Part shown: positions 46,998-60,000 of the stretch, one piece after another
Numbering within the stretch: the stretch's first letter is position 1
Layout of the letters: every line of letters starts with the position of its first letter
Source of the DNA: Procambarus clarkii
Taxonomy: Eukaryota; Arthropoda; Malacostraca; Decapoda; Cambaridae
DNA length: 64,000 nucleotides
NCBI RefSeq assembly: GCF_040958095.1
Contig: NC_091158.1
Coordinates: forward strand, 38,444,432 to 38,508,431
Direction of reading: 5' to 3'
The notes under the pieces: generated by a model
The model's input: only the letters and a program-made list of their open reading frames with translations
Databases searched by the model: none
What the model was told of the DNA's origin: nothing
Made by a program: the position numbers and the translations under genes

Positions 46998-49098
46998 AAC
47001 ATGTAAGGGAATGAACCCAGTGAACATATGGGGAACATGGCAAAGAACACAGAAAACATGTAAGAAAAGTTGATGAATACAGTGAACATGATGGGAATAT
47101 GAAGTTGCAGAGAACATGAAAACATGATAAGGAGAATAGGAAATATAAAGAATGAACACTGAACATGTGAAGAACAAGCTAAGAACATTGAGAACGTGAA
47201 TATTGAGTATAAAAGTTGTACAGAGAACATATGGTGTACATGAAAACATGACAAAGAACATAGTGAACATAGGGGGAAAATGGTAGAAAACAGAGAAAAA
47301 TTGAGAAAACAGGTGAAAAAAATATGAACTGAGCATGCTGTGAACATTTGTAGAACATGGAGTGAACACAGAAAACATGGAAAAGAATGTGAAGAACACA
47401 GCTGAATATAGAGAAAATATGCAAATACAGTACGATTATTGAAGGTTTGGATATGTTGGGTATGAGTAGGTAAGGGAGGGAAAGGGTAAGGTGAGATTTT
47501 TGACCGTGTGATTATTGCTTACTTGGGTAAACAAAGGTATTGAAGGTAAGGTGTTATATGACTGTGTAAATATTACATAGCTGAGTACACAAAGGGTATT
47601 AAAGATAATGATGTTTACTTTGATAGACTGGGGAGGGGCTTGATCTGAAATAATTTGATGAACATTGAACTAAGTGAAGAACATTAGTTGGAACTCGGTA
47701 ATTTCAGTTTGATTTATTTGCAGGGGGTCTGAAAATATAGTTGGGTGTTTAAATCTCTGGGGGATTTGGACTGATAGTATTGAATTTACATGAGTGAACT
47801 TGGACAGAGGACATGAGCTAGAACTTGGTATTTGTTCGGATCTTATTTTACTATGTAGAAATATAGTGATCATAAATGTCAGGGAAATTGATCTGCTAAT
47901 AAAGAACTTGAACAAATGAACTACGGTGGAGGAAAAGAGCTGGAGCTCAGTAACTGACTTGATCTTATTTACTACGTCTGAAATATGACTGTTTAAAATT
48001 AGACTAAAATTGGGCTATTAGTAGCAAAAATGCGGTCTCTGTCAAATTTGGGCCTTCAATTGGACTCTGATGAAAATTGGTAATGAACTGGACTCAGTTA
48101 AAATCTGGTCGTCTATGGACTCTGCCTAATTTCCGTCATTACTGGACTCTGAATATTTTTGGGCACAAAGTGAACTCTGACGAATTTTCGGTATAAACTG
48201 GATTCTAATGAAAATTGGTCTGAAAATGGGCTCTGACGAATTTTGCTCACAACGTGGACTCTAAATAATTTAGATCAACAGGACTCTGTTAATTTCCAGG
48301 GTAAAACTTGACTCTGATTATTTTCAGGCATAAACTGGACTCTGAAGAATTTTGAGCTTTAAACTGTCTCTGACTAATTTTCAGTCTTAAATGCATATAA
48401 AACTAAATGTCATGGCTAAGATGTCTGTTTTCCTTAACAAAACGTCTAAGACAATATTCTCCTAAAATGGTCTTTTTTACAAAATTCGGTAATAAACAAA
48501 TAAATAAACTTCTATGATTACTTGAAACTGAAATATTTTCTTAAAACTGAACTCTGAAAAATTTGAATTTCTCTCATACAAACTCTCAACAAACTTCGAT
48601 GAAATTATTTTCCTCATAAGAACTCTTAACAACTTTTATGAAATTATTTTCCTCATAAGAACTCTTAACAAACTTATATGAACATATTCTCAGAAAATGG
48701 TCTTTGAAAAATACGCGGTTTTGAAAATAGGCACGAATTGTCCATAGAGTTTACCGGGAAACTGTGTGACTTAAACACGATATTTCTGAATTTTTTTCTA
48801 AAAGATTTTCCTACTTATTTTCCTCATAAGAACTCTTAACAAACTTCTATAATCTCAGAAATTATTTTCCTCATAAGAATTCCTTACTTCCAAATCTGTG
48901 ACTGCCCAAATTGACCTGAAACCCCTGGCAGTCTACACACGATATTTGAATTTCTCCCAAAAGAACTCACACAATCTTCTATGACATTATTTTCATCATA
49001 AGAACTCCTAACAAATTTCTATAATCTCAGAAATTATTTTTCTCATACGAATTCCTTAATTCCAAATCTGTGACTGCCCAAATTTACCTGAAACCCGT
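46998..49098. repeat. right long arm of the foldback element
   Basis: Inverted copy of the left arm. Its outermost part contains two tandem copies of the terminal region (repeated GTGACTGCCCAAATT blocks at about 48900 and 49070), including extra copies of the TACACACGATATTT hairpin strand at 48934, showing local duplication. Confidence 0.85.
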
Positions 49099-49150
49099 GG
49101 CGGTCTACACACGATATTTGCCGAAAACAAAATATCATGTGTGGACCGCC
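49099..49150. repeat. right terminal hairpin, 21-bp stem
   Basis: Stem halves 49099-49119 and 49130-49150 pair at 19 of 21 positions; the two differences allow G-T pairing in RNA. Loop of 10 nt. The stem sequence is unrelated to that of the left hairpin although position and size match. Confidence 0.9.
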
Positions 49151-49159
49151 ATCCCTACT

Positions 49160-49262
49160 TCTACAGTACACAGAGCAGCACCCTGACCCCTGGATACGGT
49201 ACACGCTGCAGTGCCTTAACCCCTGGATACGGTACACGCTGCAGAGCCCTGACCCCTGGAGA
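49160..49262. repeat. 33-bp minisatellite, right remnant
   Basis: About three copies of the array seen at 39966-41193, showing that the foldback element split one array. Confidence 0.9.
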
Positions 49263-49945
49263 CCTAATATCTGACCATATCTACAAACTCGCCTTTCTGG
49301 AACGGCTGATATGATGTAAAAATGTTCATGTGTAATGGGTCCATTATCTCTGTATTCCTGCTCCATTAGCCAGATTAATCTTGCAAATATTCTGAATATT
49401 GTAGATATGACGCGCAGAGCCATAGTGTGTTAGAATATGCTTAATATTATTGCTTTGTGAGTGTACAGTGTATGTAGAGTGGGAGACCTGTTGGAGATTA
49501 TACACACATATGTGCATGGACTTGTGGTCATGCTTGTGTATATACTTATGTGCTCGTGTGCTGGTACCCATGGTCGTGTTTTGCTTGCCTCTGGATGCAT
49601 ATACTTCCATGTATATCTGAATAAGTTGGGAAAAATACGGGTCTTCCTGCACCAGCGCTACTTAAGGTATGACACACGCAACACATTACCGAAGAACATC
49701 AAGGTTTACAGCCTCTTTTGTGTCGTAGAAACATTTTGGTATTTTTACATTCTTGCGTTTCAAGGAAAGACTGAGTGCTCGGGGGCTGTACCTGAGCGAT
49801 GACAATCCTTCAAAGACTGAGGTGAACGTTGGAACACACTGAGGCATTCTTGATACAGCATTTTAGGATTGTATGGAAAGAGAAGACGGCGAGTAATGGC
49901 ATGTATGAGGTTAAAGAGTATGGAAGAAAAGAGTATCATTACCTC
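49263..49945. other. unassigned host-like sequence
   Basis: About 680 bp of mixed composition without tandem repeats or a supported gene; short open frames lack recognisable motifs. Confidence 0.5.
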
Positions 49946-50303
49946 AACCCGTCCTCTTAAAAATAACGTCACTTTTGGCTCGTATACGCGCTATGGCCAA
50001 ATTTGGACGTAATTTGAAATGAAATCGACTCACAAAAGTGACGTTCTGTTCCGTTTTCTGTTCGAGTCGTCCGGCGTACGCGCAGAGGTTATAAGAGGAC
50101 ACTTTAAATTAACGTTTTTCATAACGTTTTGAAACTTTATGAGAATTTCCTGCCCACCTAACCTATCAGAGGACCCTTAACTTACTGTTGTTGAAAAAAA
50201 AAAATCCCAAATATATTTTCATTTTTTTCATTTTCAAATTACGTCCAAATTCGGCCATACGGGCAAACGGCCAAAAGTGACGTTCTTTTTAAGAGGACAG
50301 GTT
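49946..50303. mobile_element. MITE-like element with about 70-bp terminal inverted repeats
   Basis: The left end (AACCCGTCCTCTTAAAAATA, ACGTCACTTTTGG..., GGACGTAATTT) and the right end are reverse complements with a handful of mismatches over about 70 bp. The total is 358 bp with no coding capacity. No clear target-site duplication could be fixed by eye, so the superfamily is unassigned. Confidence 0.8.
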
Positions 50304-50403
50304 GCATTAGGACCCGACATTCTGTTGATATCTGTGGGGAGTTGCGAGTTGCTCCAGCCTGGTTATCTGGGTGGTTGTCTCAGTGATCCAGCTCGCGGTG
50401 AAC

Positions 50404-51045
50404 AAGCTGGAAGACATTGCCGTGGACCAGGTGGCAGACACAGCCGTGGACCAGGTGGAAGACACAGCCGTGGACCAGGCGGCAGACACTGCCGTGGACC
50501 AGGTGGCAGACACTTGGTGGACCAGGTGGCAGACACTGCCTTGGACCAGGAGGCAGACACTGCCGTGGACCAGCTGGCAGACACTGCCGTGGACCAGGCG
50601 GCAGACACTGCCGTGGACCAGCTGGCAGACACTGCCGTGGACCAGGTGGCAGACACTGCCTTGGACCAGGAGGCAGACACTGCCGTGGACCAGCTGGCAG
50701 ACACTGCCGTGGACCAGGTGGCAGACACTGCCTTGGACCAGGAGGCAGACACTGCCGTGGACCAGGTGGCAGACACTGCCGTGGACCAGCTGGCAGACAC
50801 TGCCGTGGACCAGGTGGCAGACACTGCCTTGGACCAGGAGGCAGACACTGCCGTGGACCAGGAGGCAGACACTGTCGTGGACCAGGTGGCAGACACTGCC
50901 GTGGACCAGGTGGCAGACACTGCCGTGGACCAGGAGGCAGACACTGCCGTGGACCAGGAGGCAGACACTGCCGTGGACCAGGAGGCAGACACTGCCGTGG
51001 ACCAGCAGGCAGACACTGCCGTGGACCAGCTGGCAGACACAGCCG
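50404..51045. repeat. 24-bp minisatellite, about 27 copies
   Basis: The unit is GTGGACCAGGTGGCAGACAC then TGCC, with variants at the GTG/CTG/GAG position. Frames are open on both strands because 24 is divisible by three. The array runs directly into the 39-bp array. Confidence 0.95.
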
Positions 51046-54000
51046 TCTGTGTAGTCAACCATTATGCTGCTTGTGTTGTCAAAGTCTCTTTAGTTAACAA
51101 CTACGCTGCCTGTGTTGCTGCCAGTGTTGCGACAGTCACTGTAGTCTATCATTATGCTGTCAGTGTTGCCACAGTCACTGTAGTTAACCACAATGCTGCC
51201 AGTGTTGCTGACAGTGTTGCTGCCAGTGTTGCCACTGTCTCTCTAGTCAACCACTATGATGCCAGTTTTGCCACAGTCACTGGAGTCAACCACTATGCTG
51301 CCAGTGTTGCAACAGTCACTGTAGTCAACCACTATGCTGCTAGTGTTGACAAAGTCACTGTAGTCAACCACAATTCAGCCAATGTTGCTACAGTCACTGT
51401 AGTCAACCACAATGCTACCAGTGTCGCCAGAGTCTCTGTAGTCTACCACTATGCTGCCAGTGTTGCCACAGTCACTGTAGTCAACCACTATGCTGCTAGT
51501 GTTGACATATTCACTGTAGTCAACCACTATACCACTATGCTGCCAATGTTTCCACAGTCACTGTAGTCAACCACTTTGCTGCCAGTGTGGCCCCAGTCTA
51601 TGTAGTCTACCACAATGCTGCCAGGGTTGCCACAGTCTCTGTAGTCAACCACTATGCTGACAGTGTTGCCCCAGTCTCTGTAGTCAAAAACTATAATGCC
51701 AGTGTTGACACAGTCACTGTAGTACACCATTACGCTGCCAGTTTTGCCACAGTCACTGTAGTCTACTACTATGCTGCCAGTGTTGCCACTGTCTCTGTTA
51801 TCAACCATTATGCTGCTTGTTTTGTACAAGTCTCTTCAGTTAACAACTATGCTGCCTGTGTTGCTGCCAGAGTTGCAACTGTCACTGTAGTCAACCACTA
51901 TGATGCCAGTTTTGCCACAGTCACTGGAGTCAACCACTATGCTGCTAGTGTTGCCACAGTCACTGTAGTCAACCACTATGCTGCTAGTGTTGACAAAGTC
52001 ACTGTAGTCAACCACAATTCAGCCAATGTTGCTTCAGTCACTGTAGTCAACCACAATGCTACCAGTGTCGATACAGTCTCTGTAGTCTACCACTATGCTG
52101 CCAGTGTTGCCACAGTCACTGTAGTCAACCACTATGCTGCCAGTGTTGCCACAGTCACTCTAGTTAACCATTATACTGTCACTGTTGCCACAGACTCTGT
52201 AGTCAACCTTTATGCTGCCATTGTTGCCACAGTCTCTGTAGTTAACCATTATGCCGCCAGTGTTGCTACAATCACTGTAGTCATCCACTATGCTACCAGT
52301 TTTCCCACAGTCTCTGTAATCTACCACTATGCTGCCAGTGTTGCCACAGTCACTGTAGTCAACCACTAAGCTGCTAGTGTTGACACAGTCACTGTAGTCA
52401 ACCACTATGCTGCCAGTGTTGCCACAGTCTCTGTAGTCAACCACTATGCTGCCAGTGTTGCCACAGTCTCTGTAGTCAACAACTATGCTGCCAGTGTTGC
52501 CACAGTCACTGTAGTCAACCACTTTGCTGCTAGTGTTGACAAAGTCAGTGTAGTCAACCACAATTCAGCCAGTGTTGCTTCAGTCACTGTAGTCAACCAC
52601 AATGCTACCAGTGTCGCCACAGTCACTGTAATTAACTATTATACTGGCAGTGTTGCCACAGTCTCTGTAGTCAACCTTTATGCTGCCATTGTTGCCACAA
52701 TCTCTGTAGTTAACCATTATGCCGCCAGTGTTGCTACAGTCACTGTAGTCATCCACTATGCTACCAGTGTTGCCACAGTCACTGTAGTCAACCACTATGT
52801 TGCCAGTGTTGCCACAGTCTCTGTAGTCAACCACTATCCTGCCAGTGTTGCCACAGTCTCTGTAGTCAACAACTATGCTGCCAGTGTTGCCACAGTCTCT
52901 CTAGTCAACCATTATGCTGATTGTGTTGCCACAGTCTCTGTAGTCACCCACTATGCTGCCAGTGTTGCCACAGTCACTGTAGTCAACCACTATTCTGCCA
53001 GTGTTGCCATGGTCACTGTAGTCAACCACTATGCTACCAGTGTTGCCATAGTCATTGTAGTTAACCATAATACTGCCAGTGTTGCTAAAGTCTCTGTAAA
53101 TCAACCGTTATTCTGCTAGTGTTGCCACAGTCTCTGTAGTCGACCATTATGCTGCCATTGTTGCCACAGTCACTGTAGGTAACGATTATGCCGCCAGTGT
53201 TGCCACAGTCTCTGTAGTCAACCTTTATGCTGCCAGTGTTCCCACAGTCACTGTAGGCAACTATTATGCTGCTTGTGTTGCTGCCAGTTTTGCTACAGTC
53301 ACTGTAGTCAACCACTATGCTGCCAGTGTTGCCACAGTCACTGTAGTCAACCACTATGCTGCTTGTGTTGACAATGTCACTGTAGTCAACCACTATGCAG
53401 CCCCTGTTGCTACAGTCACTGTAGTCAACTACTATGCTACCAGTGTTGCCACGGTCTCTGTAGTCTACCACTAAGCTGCCAGTGTTGCTGCCAGTGTTGC
53501 CACAGTCACTGTAGTCAACCACTATGCTGCTAGTATTCACACAGTCACTGTAGTCAACCACTATGCTGCCAGTGTTGCCACGGTCACTGAAGTCAACCAC
53601 TATGCTTTCAGTGTTGCCATAGTCTCTGTAGTTAACCATAATACTGCCAGTGTTGCCAAATTCTCTGTAACTCAACCATTATTCTGCTAGTGTTGCCACA
53701 GTCTCTGTAGTTGACCATTATGGTGCCAGTGTTGCCACAGTCACTGTAGACAACCATTATGTTGCCAGTGTTGCCTCAGTCTCTGTAGTCTACCACAATG
53801 CTGCCAGTGTTGCTGTTAGTGTTGCCACAGTCTCTGTAGACAACAAGTATGATGCCGGTGTTGACACAGTCACTGTAGTCAACCATTATGCTGCCAGTGT
53901 TGCCACAGTCACTGTAGTCTACTACTATGCTGCTAGTGTTGCCACAGTCTGTGTAGTCAACCATTATGCTGCTTGTGTTGCCACAGTCTCTGTAGTCAAC

Positions 54001-57000
54001 CACTATGCTGCCAATGTTGCCACAGTCACTGTAGTCAACCACAGTGCTGCCAGTGTTACCACAGTCACTGTAATCAATCACTATGCTTCCAGTGTTGCCA
54101 TAGTCTCTGTAGTCAACCACAATGCTGCCAGTGTTGCTGCCAGTATTTCCAAAGACTTTGTAGCCTACCATTTTGCTGCCAGTGTTGCCATAGTCTCTGT
54201 AGTCAACCACTATGCTGCCAGTGTTGCTGAAAGTGTTGCTACAGTCTCTGTAGTCAACCACTATGATGCCAGTGTTGCCACAGTTACTGTAGTCAACCAC
54301 TATGCTGCCAGTGTTGCCAAAGTCACTGTAGTCAACAACTATGCTGCTAGTGTTCCCACAGTCACTGTAGTCAACCATTATGCTGCCAGTGTTGCCACAC
54401 AATCACTGTTGTCTACCACTATTCTACCAGTGTTGCCACAGTCTCTGTAGTCTACCACTATGCTGCCAGTGTTGCTACCAGTGTTGCCACAGTCACTGTA
54501 GTCAACCACTATGCTGCTAGTGTTGACATATTCACTGTAGTCAACCACTATGCTGCCAATGTTTCCACAGTCACTGTAGTCAACCACTATGCTGCCAGTG
54601 TGGCCTCAGTCTATGTAGTCTCCCACAATGCTGCCAGTGTTGTTGCCAGTGTTTTCACAGTCTCTGTAGTCAACCACACTGCCGCCAGTGTTGCCCCAGT
54701 CTCTGTAGTCAACAACTATAATGCCAATGTTGACACAGTCACTGTAGTTAACCATTATGCTACCAGTGTTGCCACAGTGTCTGTAGTGAACCATTATGCT
54801 GCCAGTGTTGCGACAGTCTCTGTAGTCGACCATTATGCTGCCATTGTTGCCAGTCACTGTAGTTGACCATTATGGTGCCAGTGTTGCCACAATCACTGTA
54901 GCCAACCACTATGCTACCAGTGTTGCCACAGTCCCATTAGTCTAACACTATGCTGCCAGTGTTTCTGCCAGTGTTGCCACAGTCTCTGTAGTCAACACTA
55001 TGCTGCTAGTGTTGACACAGTCAGTGTAGTCAACCGCTATGCTGTCAGTTTTTCCACAGTCACTGTAGACAACCATTATGTTGCCAGTGTTGCCTCAGTC
55101 TCTGTAGTCTACCACAATGCTGCCAGTGTTGCTGTTAGTGTTGCCACAGTCTCTGTAGTCAACAACTATGATGCCAGTGTTGACAGAGTCACTGTAGTCA
55201 ACCATTATGCTGCCAGTGTTGCCACAGTCACTGTAGTCTTCTACTATGCTGCTAGTGTTGCCACAGTCTGTGTAGTCAACCATTATGCTGCTTGTGTTGC
55301 CACAGTCTCTGTAGTCAACCACTATGCTGCCAATGTTGCCACAGTCACTGTAGTCAACCACCGTGCTGCCAGTGTTGCCACAGTCCCTGTAGTCAATCAC
55401 TATGCTGCCAGTGTTGCCACAGTCACTGTAGTTAACCATTATGCTTCCATTGTTGCCACAGCCACTTTAGTTAACCATTATGCCGCCAGTTTTGCCACAG
55501 TCTCTGTAGTCAACCATTATGCTGCCAGTGTTGCTGCCATTGTTGCCACAGTTACTGAAGTCAAGCACTATGCTGCCTGTGTTGCGGCCAGTGTTGCAAC
55601 AGTCTCTATACTCAACCACTATGCTGCCTGTGTTGTCACTGTCACTGTAGTCAACCACAATGCTGCCAGTGTTGCCAGAGTCACTGTAGTCTACCAAAAT
55701 GCTGCCAGTGATCCCAAAGAAATTGTAGTCTACCACAATGCTGCTAGTGTTGCGACAGTCACTGTAGTCTACCACTATGCTGCCAGTGTTGCCACAGTCA
55801 CAGTAGTCTACCACAATGCTCGCAGTGTAGCCACAGTCACTGTAGTCAACCATTATGCTGCTAGTGTTGCCACAGTCTCTGTAGTCAACCACTATGTGGC
55901 CAGTGTTGCCACCGTCAATGTAGTCTACCACAATGCTGCCAGTGTTGCCACAGTCACTGTAGTCTATCATGATGCTGCCAGTGTTGCCACCGTCAATGTA
56001 GTCTACCACAATGCTGCCAGTGTTGCCACAGTCACTGTAGTCACCCATTATGCTGCCAGAGTTGCCACAGTCACTGTAATCTACAACTAAGCTGCCAGTG
56101 TTGCCAAAGTCTCTGTAGTCAACCATCATGCTGCTGTGTTGCCACAGTCTCTGTAGTCTACCACTATGCTGCCAGTGTACTACCAGTGTTGCCACAGTCA
56201 CTGAAGTCAACCACTATGCTGCTAGTGTTGACATATTCACTGTAGTCAACCACTATGCTGCCAATGTTTCCACAGTCACTGTAGTCAACCACTATGCTGC
56301 CAGTGTGGCCTCAGTCTATGTAGTCTCCCACAATGCTGCCAGTGTTGTTGCCAGTGTTGCCACAGTCTCTGTAGTCAACCACTATGCTGCCAGTGTTGCC
56401 CCAGTCTCTGTAGTCAACAACTATAATGCCAGTGTTGACACAGTCACTGTAGTCAACCATTATGCTGCCAGTTTTGCCACAGTCACTGTAGTCTACTACT
56501 ATGCTGCCAGTGTTGCCACAGTCTCTGTAGTCAACCATTATGCTGCTTGTGTTGCCAAAGTCTCTTTAGTTAACAACTACGCTGCCTGTGTTGCTGCCAG
56601 TGTTTCCACTGTCACTGTAGTCAACCACTATGATGCCAGTTTTGCCACAGTCACTGTAGTCAACCACTATGCTGCCAGTGTTGCTGACAGTGTTGCTGCC
56701 AGTGATGCCACTGTCTCTCTAGTCAACCACTATGATGCCAGTTTTGCCACAGTCAATGCAGTCAACCACTATGCTGCCAGTGTTGAAACAGTCACTGTAG
56801 TCAACCACTATGCTGCTAGTGTTGACAAAGTCACTGTAGTCAACCACAATTCAGCCAATGTTGCTACAGTCACAGTAGTCAACCACAATGCTACCAGTGT
56901 CGCCACAGTCTCTGTAGTCTACCACTATGCTGCCAGTGTTGCTGCCAGTGTTGCCACAGTCACTGTAATAAACCACTATGCTGCCATTGTTGCCACAATC

Positions 57001-60000
57001 ACTGTAGTTAACCATTATACTGTCAGTGTTACCACAGTCTCTGTAGTCAACCATTATGCTGCTTGTGTTGCCACAGTCTCTGTAGTCAACCACAATGCTG
57101 CCAGTGTTTCTGCCAGTGTTGCCACTGTCACTGTAGTCAACCACTGTGCTGCCAGTGTTGCCATTGTCTCTGTAGTCAACCACTATGCTGCTAGTGTTGC
57201 TGCCAGTGTTGCTACAGTCTCTGTAGTCAACCACTATGATGCCAGTGTTGCCACAGTTACTGTAGTCAACCACTATGAAGCAAGTGTTGCCACAGTCACT
57301 GTAGTCAACAACTATGCTGCTAGTGTTGACACAATCATTGTAGTCAACCATTATGCTGCCAATGTTGCCACAATCACTGTTGTCAACCACTATGCTACCA
57401 GTGTTGCTACAGTCTCTGTAGTCAACAACTATAATGCCAGTGTTGACACAGTCTCTGTAGTCAACCATTATGCTGCCAGTTTTGCCACAGTCACTGTAGT
57501 CTACTACTATGCTGCCAGTGTTGCCACTGTCTCTGTAGTCAACCAATATGCTGCTTGTGTTGTACAAGTCTCTTTAGTTAACAACTATGCTGCCTGTGTT
57601 GCTGCCAGTGTTGCCACTGTTACTGTAGTCAAGCACTATGATGCCCGTTTTGCCACAGTCACAGGAGTCAACCACCATGCTGCCAGTGTTGCCACAGTCA
57701 CTGTAGTCAACCACTATGCTGCTAGTGTTGACAAAGTCACTGTAGTCAACCACAATTCAGCCAATGTTGCTACAGTCACTGTAGTAAACCACAATGCTAC
57801 CAGTGTCGATACAGTCTCTGTAGTCTACCACTATGCTGCCAGTGTTGCTGCCAATGATGCCACAGTCACTGTAGTCAACCACTATGCTGCCAGTGTTGCC
57901 ACAGTCACTGTAGTTAACCATTATACTGTCACTGTTGCCACAGACTCTGTAGTCAACCTTTATGCTGCCATTGTTGCCACAGTCTCTGTAGTTAACCATT
58001 ATGCCGCCAGTGTTGCTACAATCACTGTAGTCATCCACTATGCTACCAGTTTTGGCACAGTCTCTGTAATCTACCACTATGCTGCCACTGTTGCTGCCAG
58101 TGTTGCCACAGTCACTGTAGTCAACCACTAAGCTGCTAGTGTTGACACAGTCACTGTAGTCAACCACTATGCTGCCAGTGTTGCGACAGTCTCTCTAGTC
58201 AACCACTATGCTGCCAGTGTTGCCACAGTCTCTGTAGTCAACAACTATGCTGCCAGTGTTGCCATGGTCACTGTAGTCAACCATTTTTCTGCCAGTGTTG
58301 CCATGGTCAGTGGAGTCAACCACTATGCTACCAGTGTTGCCATAGTCATTGTAGTTAACCATAATACTGCCAGTGTTGCTAAAGTCTCTGTAAATCAACC
58401 GTTATTCTGCTAGTGTTGCCACAGTCTCTGTAGTCGACCATTATGCTGTCATTGTTGCCACAGTCACTGTAGTCAACCACTATGCTGCTAGTGTTGACAA
58501 AGTCACTGTAGTCAACCACAATTCAGCCAATGTTGCTACAGTCACTGTAGTCAACCACAATGCTACCAGTGTCGCCACAGTCTCTGTAGTCTACCACTAT
58601 GCTGCCAGTGTTGCTGCCAGTGTTGCCACAGTCACTGTAATAAACCACTATGCTGCCATTGTTGCCACAATCACTGTAGTTAACCATTATACTGTCAGTG
58701 TTGCCACAGTCTCTGTAGTCAACCATTATGCTGCTTGTGTTGCCACAGTCTCTGTAGTCAACCACAATGCTGCCAGTGTTTCTGCCAGTGTTGCCACTGT
58801 CACTGTAGTCAACCACTGTGCTGCCAGTGTTGCCATTGTTTCTGTAGTCAACCACTATGCTGCTAGTGTTGCTGCCAGTGTTGCTACAGTCTCTGTAGTC
58901 AACCACTATGATGCCAGTGTTGCCACAGTTACTGTAGTCAACCACTATGAAGCAAGTGTTGCCACAGTCACTGTAGTCAACAACTATGCTGCTAGTGTTG
59001 ACACAATCATTTTAGTGAACCATTATGCTGCCAGTGTTGCCACAATCACTGTTGTCAACCACTATGCTACCAGTGTTGCTACAGTCTCTGTAGTCAACAA
59101 CTATAATGCCAGTGTTGACACAGTCACTGTAGTCAACCATTATGCTGCCAGTTTTGCCACAGTCACTGTAGTCTACTACTATGCTGCCAGTGTTGCCACT
59201 GTCTCTGTAGTCAACCAATATGCTGCTTGTGTTGCACAAGTCTCTTTAGTTAACAACTATGCTGCCTGTGTTGCTGCCAGTGTTGCCACTGTTACTGTAG
59301 TCAACCACTATGATGCCAGTTTTGCCACAGTCACAGGAGTCAACCACTATGCTGCTAGTGTTGACAAAGTCACTGTAGTCAACCACAATTCAGCCAATGT
59401 TGCTACAGTCACTGTAGTAAACCACAATGCTACCAGTGTCGATACAGTCTCTGTAGTCTACCACTATGCTGCCAGTGTTGCTGCCAATGATGCCACAGTC
59501 ACTGTAGTCAACCACTATGCTGCCAGTGTTGCCACAGTCACTGTAGTTAACCATTATACTGTCACTGTTGCCACAGACTCTGTAGTCAACCTTTATGCTG
59601 CCATTGTTGCCACAGTCTCTGTAGTTAACCATTATGCCGCCAGTGTTGCTACAATCACTGTAGTCATCCACTATGCTACCAGTTTTGGCACAGTCTCTGT
59701 AATCTACCACTATGCTGCCACTGTTGCTGCCAGTGTTGCCACAGTCACTGTAGTCAACCACTAAGCTGCTAGTGTTGACACAGTCACTGTAGTCAACCAC
59801 TATGCTGCCAGTGTTGCCACAGTCTCTCTAGTCAACCACTATGCTGCCAGTGTTGCCACAGTCTCTGTAGTCAACAACTATGCTGCCAGTGTTGCCATGC
59901 TCACTGTAGTCAACCATTTTTCTGCCAGTGTTGCCATGGTCACTGTAGTCAACCACTATGCTACCAGTGTTGCCATAGTCATTGTAGTTAGCCATAATAC

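Larger units (their letters stand above)
41197..49162. mobile_element. foldback element of about 7.9 kb inserted in the 33-bp minisatellite
   Basis: Minisatellite units flank both ends. Just inside are the short inverted ends AGTAGGGAT and ATCCCTACT. Next to each lies a hairpin (41207-41258 and 49099-49150), then long inverted arms (to about 43336 and from about 46998). The core is simple and tandem repeats including TTAGG-like sequence. No transposase or other gene was found, so it would be non-autonomous. Structure is clear; the class of element is unknown. Confidence 0.7.

Noticed and set aside
46884-47424. Phe/Ser/Cys-rich ORFs in the foldback arms
   Set aside because: They recur inverted in the other arm with frame changes and consist of degenerate TGTTC repeats; no domain.
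50277-51566. 429-codon ORF running from the MITE end through the 24-bp and 39-bp arrays
   Set aside because: It joins three unrelated repeats, which is not how a real gene is built; no domain seen.
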